Of a stretch of 64,000 nt of DNA, positions 1-12,580 are shown piece after piece (position 1 is the first letter of the stretch; the number at the start of each line of letters is the position of its first letter). Position numbers and translations under genes: made by a program. Under the pieces are notes generated by a model. It ran no database searches, was not told where the DNA came from, and saw only the letters and a program-made list of their open reading frames with translations. Origin of the DNA: Tachypleus tridentatus (taxonomy: Eukaryota; Arthropoda; Merostomata; Xiphosura; Limulidae); contig NW_027467782.1 of the NCBI RefSeq assembly GCF_004210375.1, forward strand, positions 30,483,276 to 30,547,275, given 5' to 3'.

Positions 1-3000
1 TAGTGATATTCTTGTCGTCAGTTGAGTATTGTTGTTAGTTAGTGATATTCTTGTCGTCAGTTGAGTATTGTTGTTAGTTAGTGATATTCTTGTCGTCAGT
101 TGAGTATTGTTGTTAGTTAGTGATATTCTTGTCGTCAGTTGAGTATTGTTGTTTGTTAGTGATATTCTTGTCGTCAGTTGAGTATTGTTGTTTAGTTAGT
201 GATATTCTTGTCGTCAGTTGAGTATTGTTGTTTGTTAGTGATATTCTTGTCGTCAGTTGAGTATTGTTGTTAGTTAGTGATATTCTTGTCGTCAGTTGAG
301 TATTGTTGTTAGTTAGTGATATTCTTTGTCGTCAGTTGAGTATTGTTGTTAGTTAGTGATATTCTTGTCGTCAGTTGAGTATTGTTGTTAGTTAGTGATA
401 TTCTTGTCGTCAGTTGAGTATTGTTGTTAGTTAGTGATATTCTTGTCGTCAGTTGAGTATTGTTGTTGTTAGTGATATTCTTGTCGTCAGTTGAGTATTG
501 TTGTTAGTTAGTGATATTCTTGTCGTCAGTTGAGTATTGTTGTTAGTTAGTGATATTCTTGTCGTCAGTTGAGTATTGTTGTTAGTTAGTGATATTCTTG
601 TCGTCAGTTGAGTATTGTTGTTAGTTAGTGATATTCTTGTCGTCAGTTGAGTATTGTTGTTAGTTAGTGATATTCTTGTCGTCAGTTGAGTATTGTTGTT
701 AGTTAGTGATATTCTTGTCGTCAGTTGAGTATTGTTGTTAGTTAGTGATATTCTTGTCGTCAGTTGAGTATTGTTGTTAGTTAGTGATATTCTTGTCGTC
801 AGTTGAGTATTGTTGTTAGTTAGTGATATTCTTGTCGTCAGTTGAGTATTGTTGTTAGTTAGTGATATTCTTGTCGTCAGTTGAGTATTGTTGTTAGTTA
901 GTGATATTCTTGTCGTCAGTTGAGTATTGTTGTTAGTTAGTGATATTCTTGTCGTCAGTTGAGTATTGTTGTTAGTTAGTGATATTCTTGTTGTCAGTTG
1001 AGTATTGTTGTTAGTTAGTGATATTCTTGTCGTCAGTTGAGTATTGTTGTTAGTTAGTGATATTCTTGTCGTCAGTTGAGTATTGTTGTTAGTTAGTGAT
1101 ATTCTTGTCGTCAGTTGAGTATTGTTGTTAGTTAGTGATATTCTTGTCGTCAGTTGAGTATTGTTGTTAGTTAGTGATATTCTTGTCGTCAGTTGAGTAT
1201 TGTTGTTAGTTAGTGATATTCTTGTCGTCAGTTGAGTATTGTTGTTAGTTAGTGATATTCTTGTCGTCAGTTGAGTATTGTTGTTAGTTAGTGATATTCT
1301 TGTCGTCAGTTGAGTATTGTTGTTAGTTAGTGATATTCTTGTCGTCAGTTGAGTATTGTTGTTAGTTAGTGATATTCTTGTCGTCAGTTGAGTATTGTTG
1401 TTAGTTAGTGATATTCTTGTCGTCAGTTGAGTATTGTTGTTAGTTAGTGATATTCTTGTCGTCAGTTGAGTATTGTTGTTAGTTAGTGATATTCTTGTCG
1501 TCAGTTGAGTATTGTTGTTAGTTAGTGATATTCTTGTCGTCAGTTGAGTATTGTTGTTAGTTAGTGATATTCTTGTCGTCAGTTGAGTATTGTTGTTAGT
1601 TAGTGATATTCTTGTCGTCAGTTGAGTATTGTTGTTAGTTAGTGATATTCTTGTCGTCAGTTGAGTATTGTTGTTAGTTAGTGATATTCTTGTCGTCAGT
1701 TGAGTATTGTTGTTAGTTAGTGATATTCTTGTCGTCAGTTGAGTATTGTTGTTAGTTAGTGATATTCTTGTCGTCAGTTGAGTATTGTTGTTAGTTAGTG
1801 ATATTCTTGTCGTCAGTTGAGTATTGTTGTTAGTTAGTGATATTCTTGTCGTCAGTTGAGTATTGTTGTTAGTTAGTGATATTCTTGTCGTCAGTTGAGT
1901 ATTGTTGTTAGTTAGTGATATTCTTGTCGTCAGTTGAGTATTGTTGTTAGTTAGTGATATTCTTGTCGTCAGTTGAGTATTGTTGTTAGTTAGTGATATT
2001 CTTGTCGTCAGTTGAGTATTGTTGTTAGTTAGTGATATTCTTGTCGTCAGTTGAGTATTGTTGTTAGTTAGTGATATTCTTGTCGTCAGTTGAGTATTGT
2101 TGTTAGTTAGTGATATTCTTGTCGTCAGTTGAGTATTGTTGTTAGTTAGTGATATTCTTGTCGTCAGTTGAGTATTGTTGTTAGTTAGTGATATTCTTGT
2201 CGTCAGTTGAGTATTGTTGTTAGTTAGTGATATTCTTGTCGTCAGTTGAGTATTGTTGTTAGTTAGTGATATTCTTGTCGTCAGTTGAGTATTGTTGTTA
2301 GTTAGTGATATTCTTGTCGTCAGTTGAGTATTGTTGTTAGTTAGTGATATTCTTGTCGTCAGTTGAGTATTGTTGTTAGTTAGTGATATTCTTGTCGTCA
2401 GTTGAGTATTGTTGTTTGTTAGTTAGTGATATTCTTGTCGTCAGTTGAGTATTGTTGTTAGTTAGTGATATTCTTGTCGTCAGTTGAGTTAGTTATTGTT
2501 GTTGAGTTAGTGATATTCTTGTTGTCAGTTGAGTATTGTTGTTAGTTAGTGATATTCTTGTCGTCAGTTGAGTATTGTTGTTAGTGATATTCTTTGTCAG
2601 TTGAGTTGTTGTTAGTTATATATTCTTGTCGTCAGTTGAGTATTGTTGTTAGTTAGTGATATTCTTGTCGTCAGTTGAGTATTGTTGTTAGTTAGTGATA
2701 TTCTTGTCGTCAGTTGAGTATTGTTGTTAGTTAGTGATATTCTTGTCGTCAGTTGAGTATTGTTGTTAGTTAGTGATATTCTTGTCGTCAGTTGAGTATT
2801 GTTGTTAGTTAGTGATATTCTTGTCGTCAGTTGAGTATTGTTGTTAGTTAGTGATATTCTTGTCGTCAGTTGAGTATTGTTGTTAGTTAGTGATATTCTT
2901 GTCGTCAGTTGAGTATTGTTGTTAGTTAGTGATATTCTTGTCGTCAGTTGAGTATTGTTGTTAGTTAGTGATATTCTTGTCGTCAGTTGAGTATTGTTGT

Positions 3001-6000
3001 TGTTAGTGATATTCTTGTCGTCAGTTGAGTATTGTTGTTAGTTAGTGATATTCTTGTCGTCAGTTGAGTATTGTTGTTAGTTAGTGATATTCTTGTCGTC
3101 AGTTGAGTATTGTTGTTAGTTAGTGATATTCTTGTCGTCAGTTGAGTATTGTTGTTAGTTAGTGATATTCTTGTCGTCAGTTGAGTATTGTTGTTAGTTA
3201 GTGATATTCTTGTCGTCAGTTGAGTATTGTTGTTAGTTAGTGATATTCTTGTCGTCAGTTGAGTATTGTTGTTAGTTAGTGATATTCTTGTCGTCAGTTG
3301 AGTATTGTTGTTAGTTAGTGATATTCTTGTCGTCAGTTGAGTATTGTTGTTAGTTAGTGATATTCTTGTCGTCAGTTGAGTATTGTTGTTAGTTAGTGAT
3401 ATTCTTGTCGTCAGTTGAGTATTGTTGTTAGTTAGTGATATTCTTGTCGTCAGTTGAGTATTGTTGTTAGTTAGTGATATTCTTGTCGTCAGTTGAGTAT
3501 TGTTGTTAGTTAGTGATATTCTTGTCGTCAGTTGAGTATTGTTGTTAGTTAGTGATATTCTTGTCGTCAGTTGAGTATTGTTGTTAGTTAGTGATATTCT
3601 TGTCGTCAGTTGAGTATTGTTGTTAGTTAGTGATATTCTTGTCGTCAGTTGAGTATTGTTGTTTGTTAGTGATATTCTTGTCGTCAGTTGAGTATTGTTG
3701 TTAGTTAGTGATATTCTTGTCGTCAGTTGAGTATTGTTGTTAGTTAGTGATATTCTTGTCGTCAGTTGAGTATTGTTGTTAGTTAGTGATATTCTTGTCG
3801 TCAGTTGAGTATTGTTGTTAGTTAGTGATATTCTTGTCGTCAGTTGAGTATTGTTGTTAGTTAGTGATATTCTTGTCGTCAGTTGAGTATTGTTGTTAGT
3901 TAGTGATATTCTTGTCGTCAGTTGAGTATTGTTGTTAGTTAGTGATATTCTTGTCGTCAGTTGAGTATTGTTGTTAGTTAGTGATATTCTTGTCGTCAGT
4001 TGAGTATTGTTGTTAGTTAGTGATATTCTTGTCGTCAGTTGAGTATTGTTGTTAGTTAGTGATATTCTTGTCGTCAGTTGAGTATTGTTGTTAGTTAGTG
4101 ATATTCTTGTCGTCAGTTGAGTATTGTTGTTAGTTAGTGATATTCTTGTCGTCAGTTGAGTATTGTTGTTAGTTAGTGATATTCTTGTCGTCAGTTGAGT
4201 ATTGTTGTTAGTTAGTGATATTCTTGTCGTCAGTTGAGTATTGTTGTTAGTTAGTGATATTCTTGTCGTCAGTTGAGTATTGTTGTTAGTTAGTGATATT
4301 CTTGTCGTCAGTTGAGTATTGTTGTTAGTTAGTGATATTCTTGTCGTCAGTTGAGTATTGTTGTTAGTTAGTGATATTCTTGTCGTCAGTTGAGTATTGT
4401 TGTTAGTTAGTGATATTCTTGTCGTCAGTTGAGTATTGTTGTTTGTTAGTGATATTCTTGTCGTCAGTTGAGTATTGTTGTTAGTTAGTGATATTCTTGT
4501 CGTCAGTTGAGTATTGTTGTTAGTTAGTGATATTCTTGTCGTCAGTTGAGTATTGTTGTTAGTTAGTGATATTCTTGTCGTCAGTTGAGTATTGTTGTTA
4601 GTTAGTGATATTCTTGTCGTCAGTTGAGTATTGTTGTTAGTTAGTGATATTCTTGTCGTCAGTTGAGTATTGTTGTTAGTTAGTGATATTCTTGTCGTCA
4701 GTTGAGTATTGTTGTTAGTTAGTGATATTCTTGTCGTCAGTTGAGTATTGTTGTTAGTTAGTGATATTCTTGTCGTCAGTTGAGTATTGTTGTTAGTTAG
4801 TGATATTCTTGTCGTCAGTTGAGTATTGTTGTTAGTTAGTGATATTCTTGTCGTCAGTTGAGTATTGTTGTTTGTTAGTGATATTCTTGTCGTCAGTTGA
4901 GTATTGTTGTTAGTTAGTGATATTCTTGTCGTCAGTTGAGTATTGTTGTTAGTTAGTGATATTCTTGTCGTCAGTTGAGTATTGTTGTTAGTTAGTGATA
5001 TTCTTGTCGTCAGTTGAGTATTGTTGTTAGTTAGTGATATTCTTGTCGTCAGTTGAGTATTGTTGTTAGTTAGTGATATTCTTGTCGTCAGTTGAGTATT
5101 GTTGTTAGTTAGTGATATTCTTGTCGTCAGTTGAGTATTGTTGTTAGTTAGTGATATTCTTGTCGTCAGTTGAGTATTGTTGTTAGTTAGTGATATTCTT
5201 GTCGTCAGTTGAGTATTGTTGTTAGTTAGTGATATTCTTGTCGTCAGTTGAGTATTGTTGTTAGTTAGTGATATTCTTGTCGTCAGTTGAGTATTGTTGT
5301 TAGTTAGTGATATTCTTGTCGTCAGTTGAGTATTGTTGTTAGTTAGTGATATTCTTGTCGTCAGTTGAGTATTGTTGTTAGTTAGTGATATTCTTGTCGT
5401 CAGTTGAGTATTGTTGTTAGTTAGTGATATTCTTGTCGTCAGTTGAGTATTGTTGTTAGTTAGTGATATTCTTGTCGTCAGTTGAGTATTGTTGTTAGTT
5501 AGTGATATTCTTGTCGTCAGTTGAGTATTGTTGTTAGTTAGTGATATTCTTGTCGTCAGTTGAGTATTGTTGTTAGTTAGTGATATTCTTGTCGTCAGTT
5601 GAGTATTGTTGTTAGTTAGTGATATTCTTGTCGTCAGTTGAGTATTGTTGTTAGTTAGTGATATTCTTGTCGTCAGTTGAGTATTGTTGTTAGTTAGTGA
5701 TATTCTTGTCGTCAGTTGAGTATTGTTGTTAGTTAGTGATATTCTTGTCGTCAGTTGAGTATTGTTGTTAGTTAGTGATATTCTTGTCGTCAGTTGAGTA
5801 TTGTTGTTAGTTAGTGATATTCTTGTCGTCAGTTGAGTATTGTTGTTAGTTAGTGATATTCTTGTCGTCAGTTGAGTATTGTTGTTAGTTAGTGATATTC
5901 TTGTCGTCAGTTGAGTATTGTTGTTAGTTAGTGATATTCTTGTCGTCAGTTGAGTATTGTTGTTAGTTAGTGATATTCTTGTCGTCAGTTGAGTATTGTT

Positions 6001-9000
6001 GTTAGTTAGTGATATTCTTGTCGTCAGTTGAGTATTGTTGTTAGTTAGTGATATTCTTGTCGTCAGTTGAGTATTGTTGTTAGTTAGTGATATTCTTGTC
6101 GTCAGTTGAGTATTGTTGTTAGTTAGTGATATTCTTGTCGTCAGTTGAGTATTGTTGTTAGTTAGTGATATTCTTGTCGTCAGTTGAGTATTGTTGTTAG
6201 TTAGTGATATTCTTGTCGTCAGTTGAGTATTGTTGTTAGTTAGTGATATTCTTGTCGTCAGTTGAGTATTGTTGTTAGTTAGTGATATTCTTGTCGTCAG
6301 TTGAGTATTGTTGTTAGTTAGTGATATTCTTGTCGTCAGTTGAGTATTGTTGTTAGTTAGTGATATTCTTGTCGTCAGTTGAGTATTGTTGTTAGTTAGT
6401 GATATTCTTGTCGTCAGTTGAGTATTGTTGTTAGTTAGTGATATTCTTGTCGTCAGTTGAGTATTGTTGTTAGTTAGTGATATTCTTGTCGTCAGTTGAG
6501 TATTGTTGTTAGTTAGTGATATTCTTGTCGTCAGTTGAGTATTGTTGTTAGTTAGTGATATTCTTGTCGTCAGTTGAGTATTGTTGTTAGTTAGTGATAT
6601 TCTTGTCGTCAGTTGAGTATTGTTGTTAGTTAGTGATATTCTTGTCGTCAGTTGAGTATTGTTGTTAGTTAGTGATATTCTTGTCGTCAGTTGAGTATTG
6701 TTGTTAGTTAGTGATATTCTTGTCGTCAGTTGAGTATTGTTGTTAGTTAGTGATATTCTTGTCGTCAGTTGAGTATTGTTGTTAGTTAGTGATATTCTTG
6801 TCGTCAGTTGAGTATTGTTGTTAGTTAGTGATATTCTTGTCGTCAGTTGAGTATTGTTGTTAGTTAGTGATATTCTTGTCGTCAGTTGAGTATTGTTGTT
6901 AGTTAGTGATATTCTTGTCGTCAGTTGAGTATTGTTGTTTGTTAGTGATATTCTTGTCGTCAGTTGAGTATTGTTGTTAGTTAGTGATATTCTTGTCGTC
7001 AGTTGAGTATTGTTGTTAGTTAGTGATATTCTTGTCGTCAGTTGAGTATTGTTGTTAGTTAGTGATATTCTTGTCGTCAGTTGAGTATTGTTGTTAGTTA
7101 GTGATATTCTTGTCGTCAGTTGAGTATTGTTGTTAGTTAGTGATATTCTTGTCGTCAGTTGAGTATTGTTGTTAGTTAGTGATATTCTTGTCGTCAGTTG
7201 AGTATTGTTGTTAGTTAGTGATATTCTTGTCGTCAGTTGAGTATTGTTGTTAGTTAGTGATATTCTTGTCGTCAGTTGAGTATTGTTGTTAGTTAGTGAT
7301 ATTCTTGTCGTCAGTTGAGTATTGTTGTTAGTTAGTGATATTCTTGTCGTCAGTTGAGTATTGTTGTTAGTTAGTGATATTCTTGTCGTCAGTTGAGTAT
7401 TGTTGTTAGTTAGTGATATTCTTGTCGTCAGTTGAGTATTGTTGTTAGTTAGTGATATTCTTGTCGTCAGTTGAGTATTGTTGTTAGTTAGTGATATTCT
7501 TGTCGTCAGTTGAGTATTGTTGTTAGTTAGTGATATTCTTGTCGTCAGTTGAGTATTGTTGTTAGTTAGTGATATTCTTGTCGTCAGTTGAGTATTGTTG
7601 TTAGTTAGTGATATTCTTGTCGTCAGTTGAGTATTGTTGTTAGTTAGTGATATTCTTGTCGTCAGTTGAGTATTGTTGTTAGTTAGTGATATTCTTGTCG
7701 TCAGTTGAGTATTGTTGTTTTGTTAGTGATATTCTTGTCGTCAGTTGAGTATTGTTGTTAGTTAGTGATATTCTTGTCGTCAGTTGAGTATTGTTGTTAG
7801 TTAGTGATATTCTTGTCGTCAGTTGAGTATTGTTGTTAGTTAGTGATATTCTTGTCGTCAGTTGAGTATTGTTGTTAGTTAGTGATATTCTTGTCGTCAG
7901 TTGAGTATTGTTGTTAGTTAGTGATATTCTTGTCGTCAGTTGAGTATTGTTGTTAGTTAGTGATATTCTTGTCGTCAGTTGAGTATTGTTGTTAGTTAGT
8001 GATATTCTTGTCGTCAGTTGAGTATTGTTGTTAGTTAGTGATATTCTTGTCGTCAGTTGAGTATTGTTGTTAGTTAGTGATATTCTTGTCGTCAGTTGAG
8101 TATTGTTGTTAGTTAGTGATATTCTTGTCGTCAGTTGAGTATTGTTGTTAGTTAGTGATATTCTTGTCGTCAGTTGAGTATTGTTGTTAGTTAGTGATAT
8201 TCTTGTCGTCAGTTGAGTATTGTTGTTAGTTAGTGATATTCTTGTCGTCAGTTGAGTATTGTTGTTAGTTAGTGATATTCTTGTCGTCAGTTGAGTATTG
8301 TTGTTAGTTAGTGATATTCTTGTCGTCAGTTGAGTATTGTTGTTAGTTAGTGATATTCTTGTCGTCAGTTGAGTATTGTTGTTAGTTAGTGATATTCTTG
8401 TCGTCAGTTGAGTATTGTTGTTAGTTAGTGATATTCTTGTTAGTTAGTGATATTCTTGTCGTCAGTTGAGTATTGTTGTTAGTTAGTGATATTCTTGTCG
8501 TCAGTTGAGTATTGTTGTTAGTTAGTGATATTCTTGTCGTCAGTTGAGTATTGTTGTTAGTTAGTGATATTCTTGTCGTCAGTTGAGTATTGTTGTTAGT
8601 TAGTGATATTCTTGTCGTCAGTTGAGTATTGTTGTTAGTTAGTGATATTCTTGTCGTCAGTTGAGTATTGTTGTTAGTTAGTGATATTCTTGTCGTCAGT
8701 TGAGTATTGTTGTTAGTTAGTTAGTGATATTCTTGTCGTCAGTTGAGTATTTGTTGTTAGTTAGTGATATTCTTGTCGTCAGTTGAGTATTGTTGTTAGT
8801 TAGTGATATTCTTGTCGTCAGTTGAGTATTGTTGTTAGTTAGTGATATTCTTGTCGTCAGTTGAGTATTGTTGTTAGTTAGTGATATTCTTGTCGTCAGT
8901 TGAGTATTGTTGTTAGTTAGTGATATTCTTGTCGTCAGTTGAGTATTGTTGTTAGTTAGTGATATTCTTGTCGTCAGTTGAGTATTGTTGTTAGTTAGTG

Positions 9001-10394
9001 ATATTCTTGTTGTTTGTCAGTTGAGTATTGTTGTTGTTTGTTAGTGATATTCTTGTCGTCAGTTGAGTATTGTTGTTAGTTAGTGATATTCTTGTCGTCA
9101 GTTGAGTATTGTTGTTAGTTAGTGATATTCTTGTCGTCAGTTGAGTATTGTTGTTAGTTAGTGATATTCTTGTCGTCAGTTGAGTATTGTTGTTAGTTAG
9201 TGATATTCCTTGTCGTCAGTTGAGTATTGTTGTTAGTTAGTGATATTCTTGTCGTCAGTTGAGTATTGTTGTTTGTTAGTGATATTCTTGTCGTCAGTTG
9301 AGTATTGTTGTTAGTTAGTGATATTCTTGTCGTCAGTTGAGTATTGTTGTTAGTTAGTGATATTCTTGTCGTCAGTTGAGTATTGTTGTTAGTTAGTGAT
9401 ATTCTTGTCGTCAGTTGAGTATTGTTGTTAGTTAGTGATATTCTTGTCGTCAGTTGAGTATTGTTGTTAGTTAGTGATATTCTTGTCGTCAGTTGAGTAT
9501 TGTTGTTAGTTAGTGATATTCTTGTCGTCAGTTGAGTATTGTTGTTAGTTAGTGATATTCTTGTCGTCAGTTGAGTATTGTTGTTAGTTAGTGATATTCT
9601 TGTCGTCAGTTGAGTATTGTTGTTAGTTAGTGATATTCTTGTCGTCAGTTGAGTATTGTTGTTAGTTAGTGATATTCTTGTCGTCAGTTGAGTATTGTTG
9701 TTAGTTAGTGATATTCTTGTCGTCAGTTGAGTATTGTTGTTAGTTAGTGATATTCTTGTCGTCAGCTGAGTATTGTTGTTAGTTAGTGATATTCTTGTCG
9801 TCAGTTGAGTATTGTTGTTAGTTAGTGATATTCTTGTCGTCAGTTGAGTATTGTTGTTAGTTAGTGATATTCTTGTCGTCAGTTGAGTATTGTTGTTAGT
9901 TAGTGATATTCTTGTCGTCAGTTGAGTATTGTTGTTAGTTAGTGATATTCTTGTCGTCAGTTGAGTATTGTTGTTAGTTAGTGATATTCTTGTCGTCAGT
10001 TGAGTATTGTTTTTTTAGTTAGTGATATTTCTTGTCGTCAGTTGAGTATTGTGTGTTAGTTAGTGATATTCTTGTCGTCAGTTGAGTATTGTTGTTAGTT
10101 AGTGATATTCTTGTCGTCAGTTGAGTATTGTTGTTTGTTAGTGATATTCTTGTCGTCAGTTGAGTATTATTTTTAGTTAGTGATATTCTTGTCGTCAGTT
10201 GAGTATTGTTGTTTGTTAGTGATATTCTTGTTGTCAGTTGAGTATTGTTGTTCCATTAGTGATATTCTTGTCGTCAGTTGAGTATTGTTGTTCTATTAGT
10301 GATATTCTTGTCGTCAGTTGAGTATTGTTGTTCACTTAGTGATATTCTGATCGTCAGTTGAGTATTGTTGTTAGTTAGTGATATTCTTGTCGAC
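1..10394 (+). repeat. 39-bp satellite/minisatellite array, about 266 copies
   Basis: Head-to-tail units of 39 bp, each starting tagtgatattcttgtcgtca and ending in ttgttgttagt. Unit starts at 1, 40 and 79 confirm the period. The array is open at the left window edge, so its true length is unknown. One unit holds 19 T, 10 G, 7 A and 3 C, so the plus strand is strongly G- and T-skewed. It contains one CpG. The core is nearly invariant: the commonest variant is one A-to-T change near the unit end (for example near 155, 3664, 4444, 4873, 6940 and 9274). Indel-bearing units cluster near 2,413-2,640, 8,436-8,445, 8,715-8,755 and 9,000-9,045. The last 400 bp are visibly degenerate. I do not recognise the family. 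Confidence 0.98.
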
Positions 10395-11560
10395 AGATAC
10401 CACCTTTAGTTTTTACTCACTAACTTTTGAAACTTATAAGATAGATGGAGTGATGAAAGAAACATATATTGATGATTCACTGAAAGTTGGAACTCAACTT
10501 TCTGTTTTCCTGGAACGTAATTCTCTCACTGGCCATTCCGTTTTTTTTAATTAATTTTATGATATTGGCTATCCCAGACAGACAAAAAGCTACAGTGTTT
10601 GGTTTACTCACTTTATAGACTTAGCAGAAGTGGATATTTGATTGCTTCAGGAATAAGCTGCATGTTCTACTATGTTCACAGCATTAATAACAGGAACCAA
10701 TGGCTTAGTGTTCCCATTATGTAAAAGCACAGTTTTCACACTAACTTAAGATGTATTGGTAAAATGTTTTCTTTCTTGAGACTATAATCAGTACTTGATT
10801 CTTCAATTAGTGCATCAACATTTGTACAGAAACACAAAGTATCTTGCATGCTGACGTGAGAAGCAAGACTTTTATGATAAATTCCATTGCCGTAAATGAA
10901 AGTTCCCCATGCTGTTTCAGTATAAAACAAGTCACAAATCTGATCATTTAGTTCATCTTGTGTGATCAGATGAGGCAGTTTATGCTGAGATGCCACAGGG
11001 TAAAATTACTAATATAACTTCTATTTCCCACTTTGCTGCTGGATGTGACACAAGAAAATCATCCCCATGAGGTACTGGTTTCATCACAGATGCAATCTCT
11101 GGATATTTAGTGTATTGTTTAGTTTTGTCTGAATATCCAGAAATATTAATGCAAAAATAACAGTAAGTTAGATGATCTTTGGCTCACACTGTATCATTGA
11201 AATTCTAAATGACACAATTGTTCTCTTTTGATTTAGCCACTGTGTGAAGCCAGATTTGGAAACTGTACAACACAAATGTAGCATAAACTGTTTAGGTGGT
11301 TTTTGGACTTTACTTGAAGTGAAAGTGATTATATCACAGGTATGATGTGAGGAAGATGGACTTTGTTTTGAGTGTGGGCAGAGCCAGACAAAGTAACCAA
11401 CTGAGTGAGTGGAGTGAAAAGCAGTTGAGAGAGAGGTGTATCACTCTGCCCATTTTAAGCTCAGTTGAGGGACTCCTCAAATATTCCTGTGCAGAAAAGG
11501 TGAACATGGGAATGAAGCAAAATTGGTGCAAGTCATTATAATTTTATCAAGAACAAGTAG
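10395..11560 (-). pseudogene. Decayed member of an uncharacterised multicopy family (copy A, 3' part replaced by satellite)
   Basis: Reading on the minus strand from about 11,531 down, pieces of a protein appear in several frames. They include a Met-Ala-Ser-Gln start-like segment at 10,996 followed by LITQDELNDQICDL, and further on a segment with LLHNGN. The same order is seen in copy B, where the N-terminal reading frame is longer. I recall this motif layout (a CxxC segment, a TQxELND segment, an HIKLGL segment and a GPQI segment) from unnamed, highly repeated arthropod proteins, and know no function for it. Copy A is broken by the 37-bp loss, a small insertion near 11,412 and stops. Its C-terminal part is missing because the satellite begins at the KLKGGIF position. 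The high copy number suggests it spreads with a mobile element, which is inference. Confidence 0.6.
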
Positions 11561-12580
11561 CACATATAAACAATATATATGGAGTTTTACACCAATACAA
11601 TACAGTTACTGTTTGAAGTTATCAAAAATTTATTCCTTTTGTTCATTAAACTTTCTATGTAAACTTAATTTCACAGTATAAACCTATTGAACTGAGCTGA
11701 TTGTATGGTATTCCACATATTGTTGATAAAGTAGTGAGATACTACAGTATATTAAAATCTAGAGGTGATGGACAAATTTTGATTACGTATCTGAAACCAA
11801 AACTAGTTAACTACCAAGAATCACTTGAGTTTTCTAGTAGCAAATGATTTGTTATGCAGTGTTACCTAAAACATTGTTTTGGGCAAATTTGTGTGTGTGC
11901 AGACTTGTAAAAGAGTTGATTGATTGATGAATTTGTGTTATAAAGACAAAAAAAAGTTTGTTTGTTTTTTTACTTTCCAATGGTGTGTTTACACTTTATA
12001 TTTTATAATGCATGTTTTGAACCAAAGTTTATTTATTTATGAAAAGTGTATAACTACCTTCAAGTTGTTTTAGAAATAAAATTATTGATAAAAAATACAA
12101 ATTCAAATAACGCAACATTTTTTTTTTAAAGGGTCTTATTTTTTTTAGGTAGGTCTTGTTCAGGCTTGTGAATGAAAAGGATTTGTACAATTTTAATAAT
12201 ATAATTTACTAATTTTTAAAATATTAATTTGACCTATCCATACTTTTAGTGTGAATTAATGTTCTTTACTCCCTTAAGGGTGAGAGAAGCAGGACAAGAA
12301 GAAGTTGGTAGAAACTGCCCTAAAACAGCTCAGACAGTTAACATCAAACAGTGATTAGTATAATTGTACTTAATTCTTCCCTTTGTTACATATTTTGGTT
12401 CTATAATTACTGGCTTGATGGAAAGTATCCATTCAGTTTTTTGTGTGTTTAATGAATTAGTAAAATGTGACTGTTCAATGTCAAGAACATTGATATCAAT
12501 TATTCTGAGAAGTGACTGAACCAGGCTTTCAGTTAACATTAATAAAATATAAAGATTCTCATCATTACCACAGTTTTGGT
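10395..12580. repeat. Segmental duplication, copy A (partner 61,773-64,000)
   Basis: The sequence starting agataccacc immediately after the last satellite unit matches the DNA from 61,773 to the window end nearly base for base in the same orientation. Differences are scattered substitutions, many one-base homopolymer length changes, and one loss of about 37 bp in copy A near 11,015, where copy B has extra sequence at about 62,395-62,432. The similarity runs off the window, so the right limit is unknown. It covers part of a decayed gene plus noncoding DNA. Confidence 0.95.

Noticed and set aside
1-10394. CRISPR array
   Set aside because: The 39-bp units are directly contiguous with no unique spacers, and the genome is eukaryotic. 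It is a satellite.
1-10394. Telomere
   Set aside because: The unit is not an arthropod TTAGG-type repeat. The 39-bp monomer is far longer and the array joins ordinary DNA on the right. A subtelomeric position remains possible but unproven.
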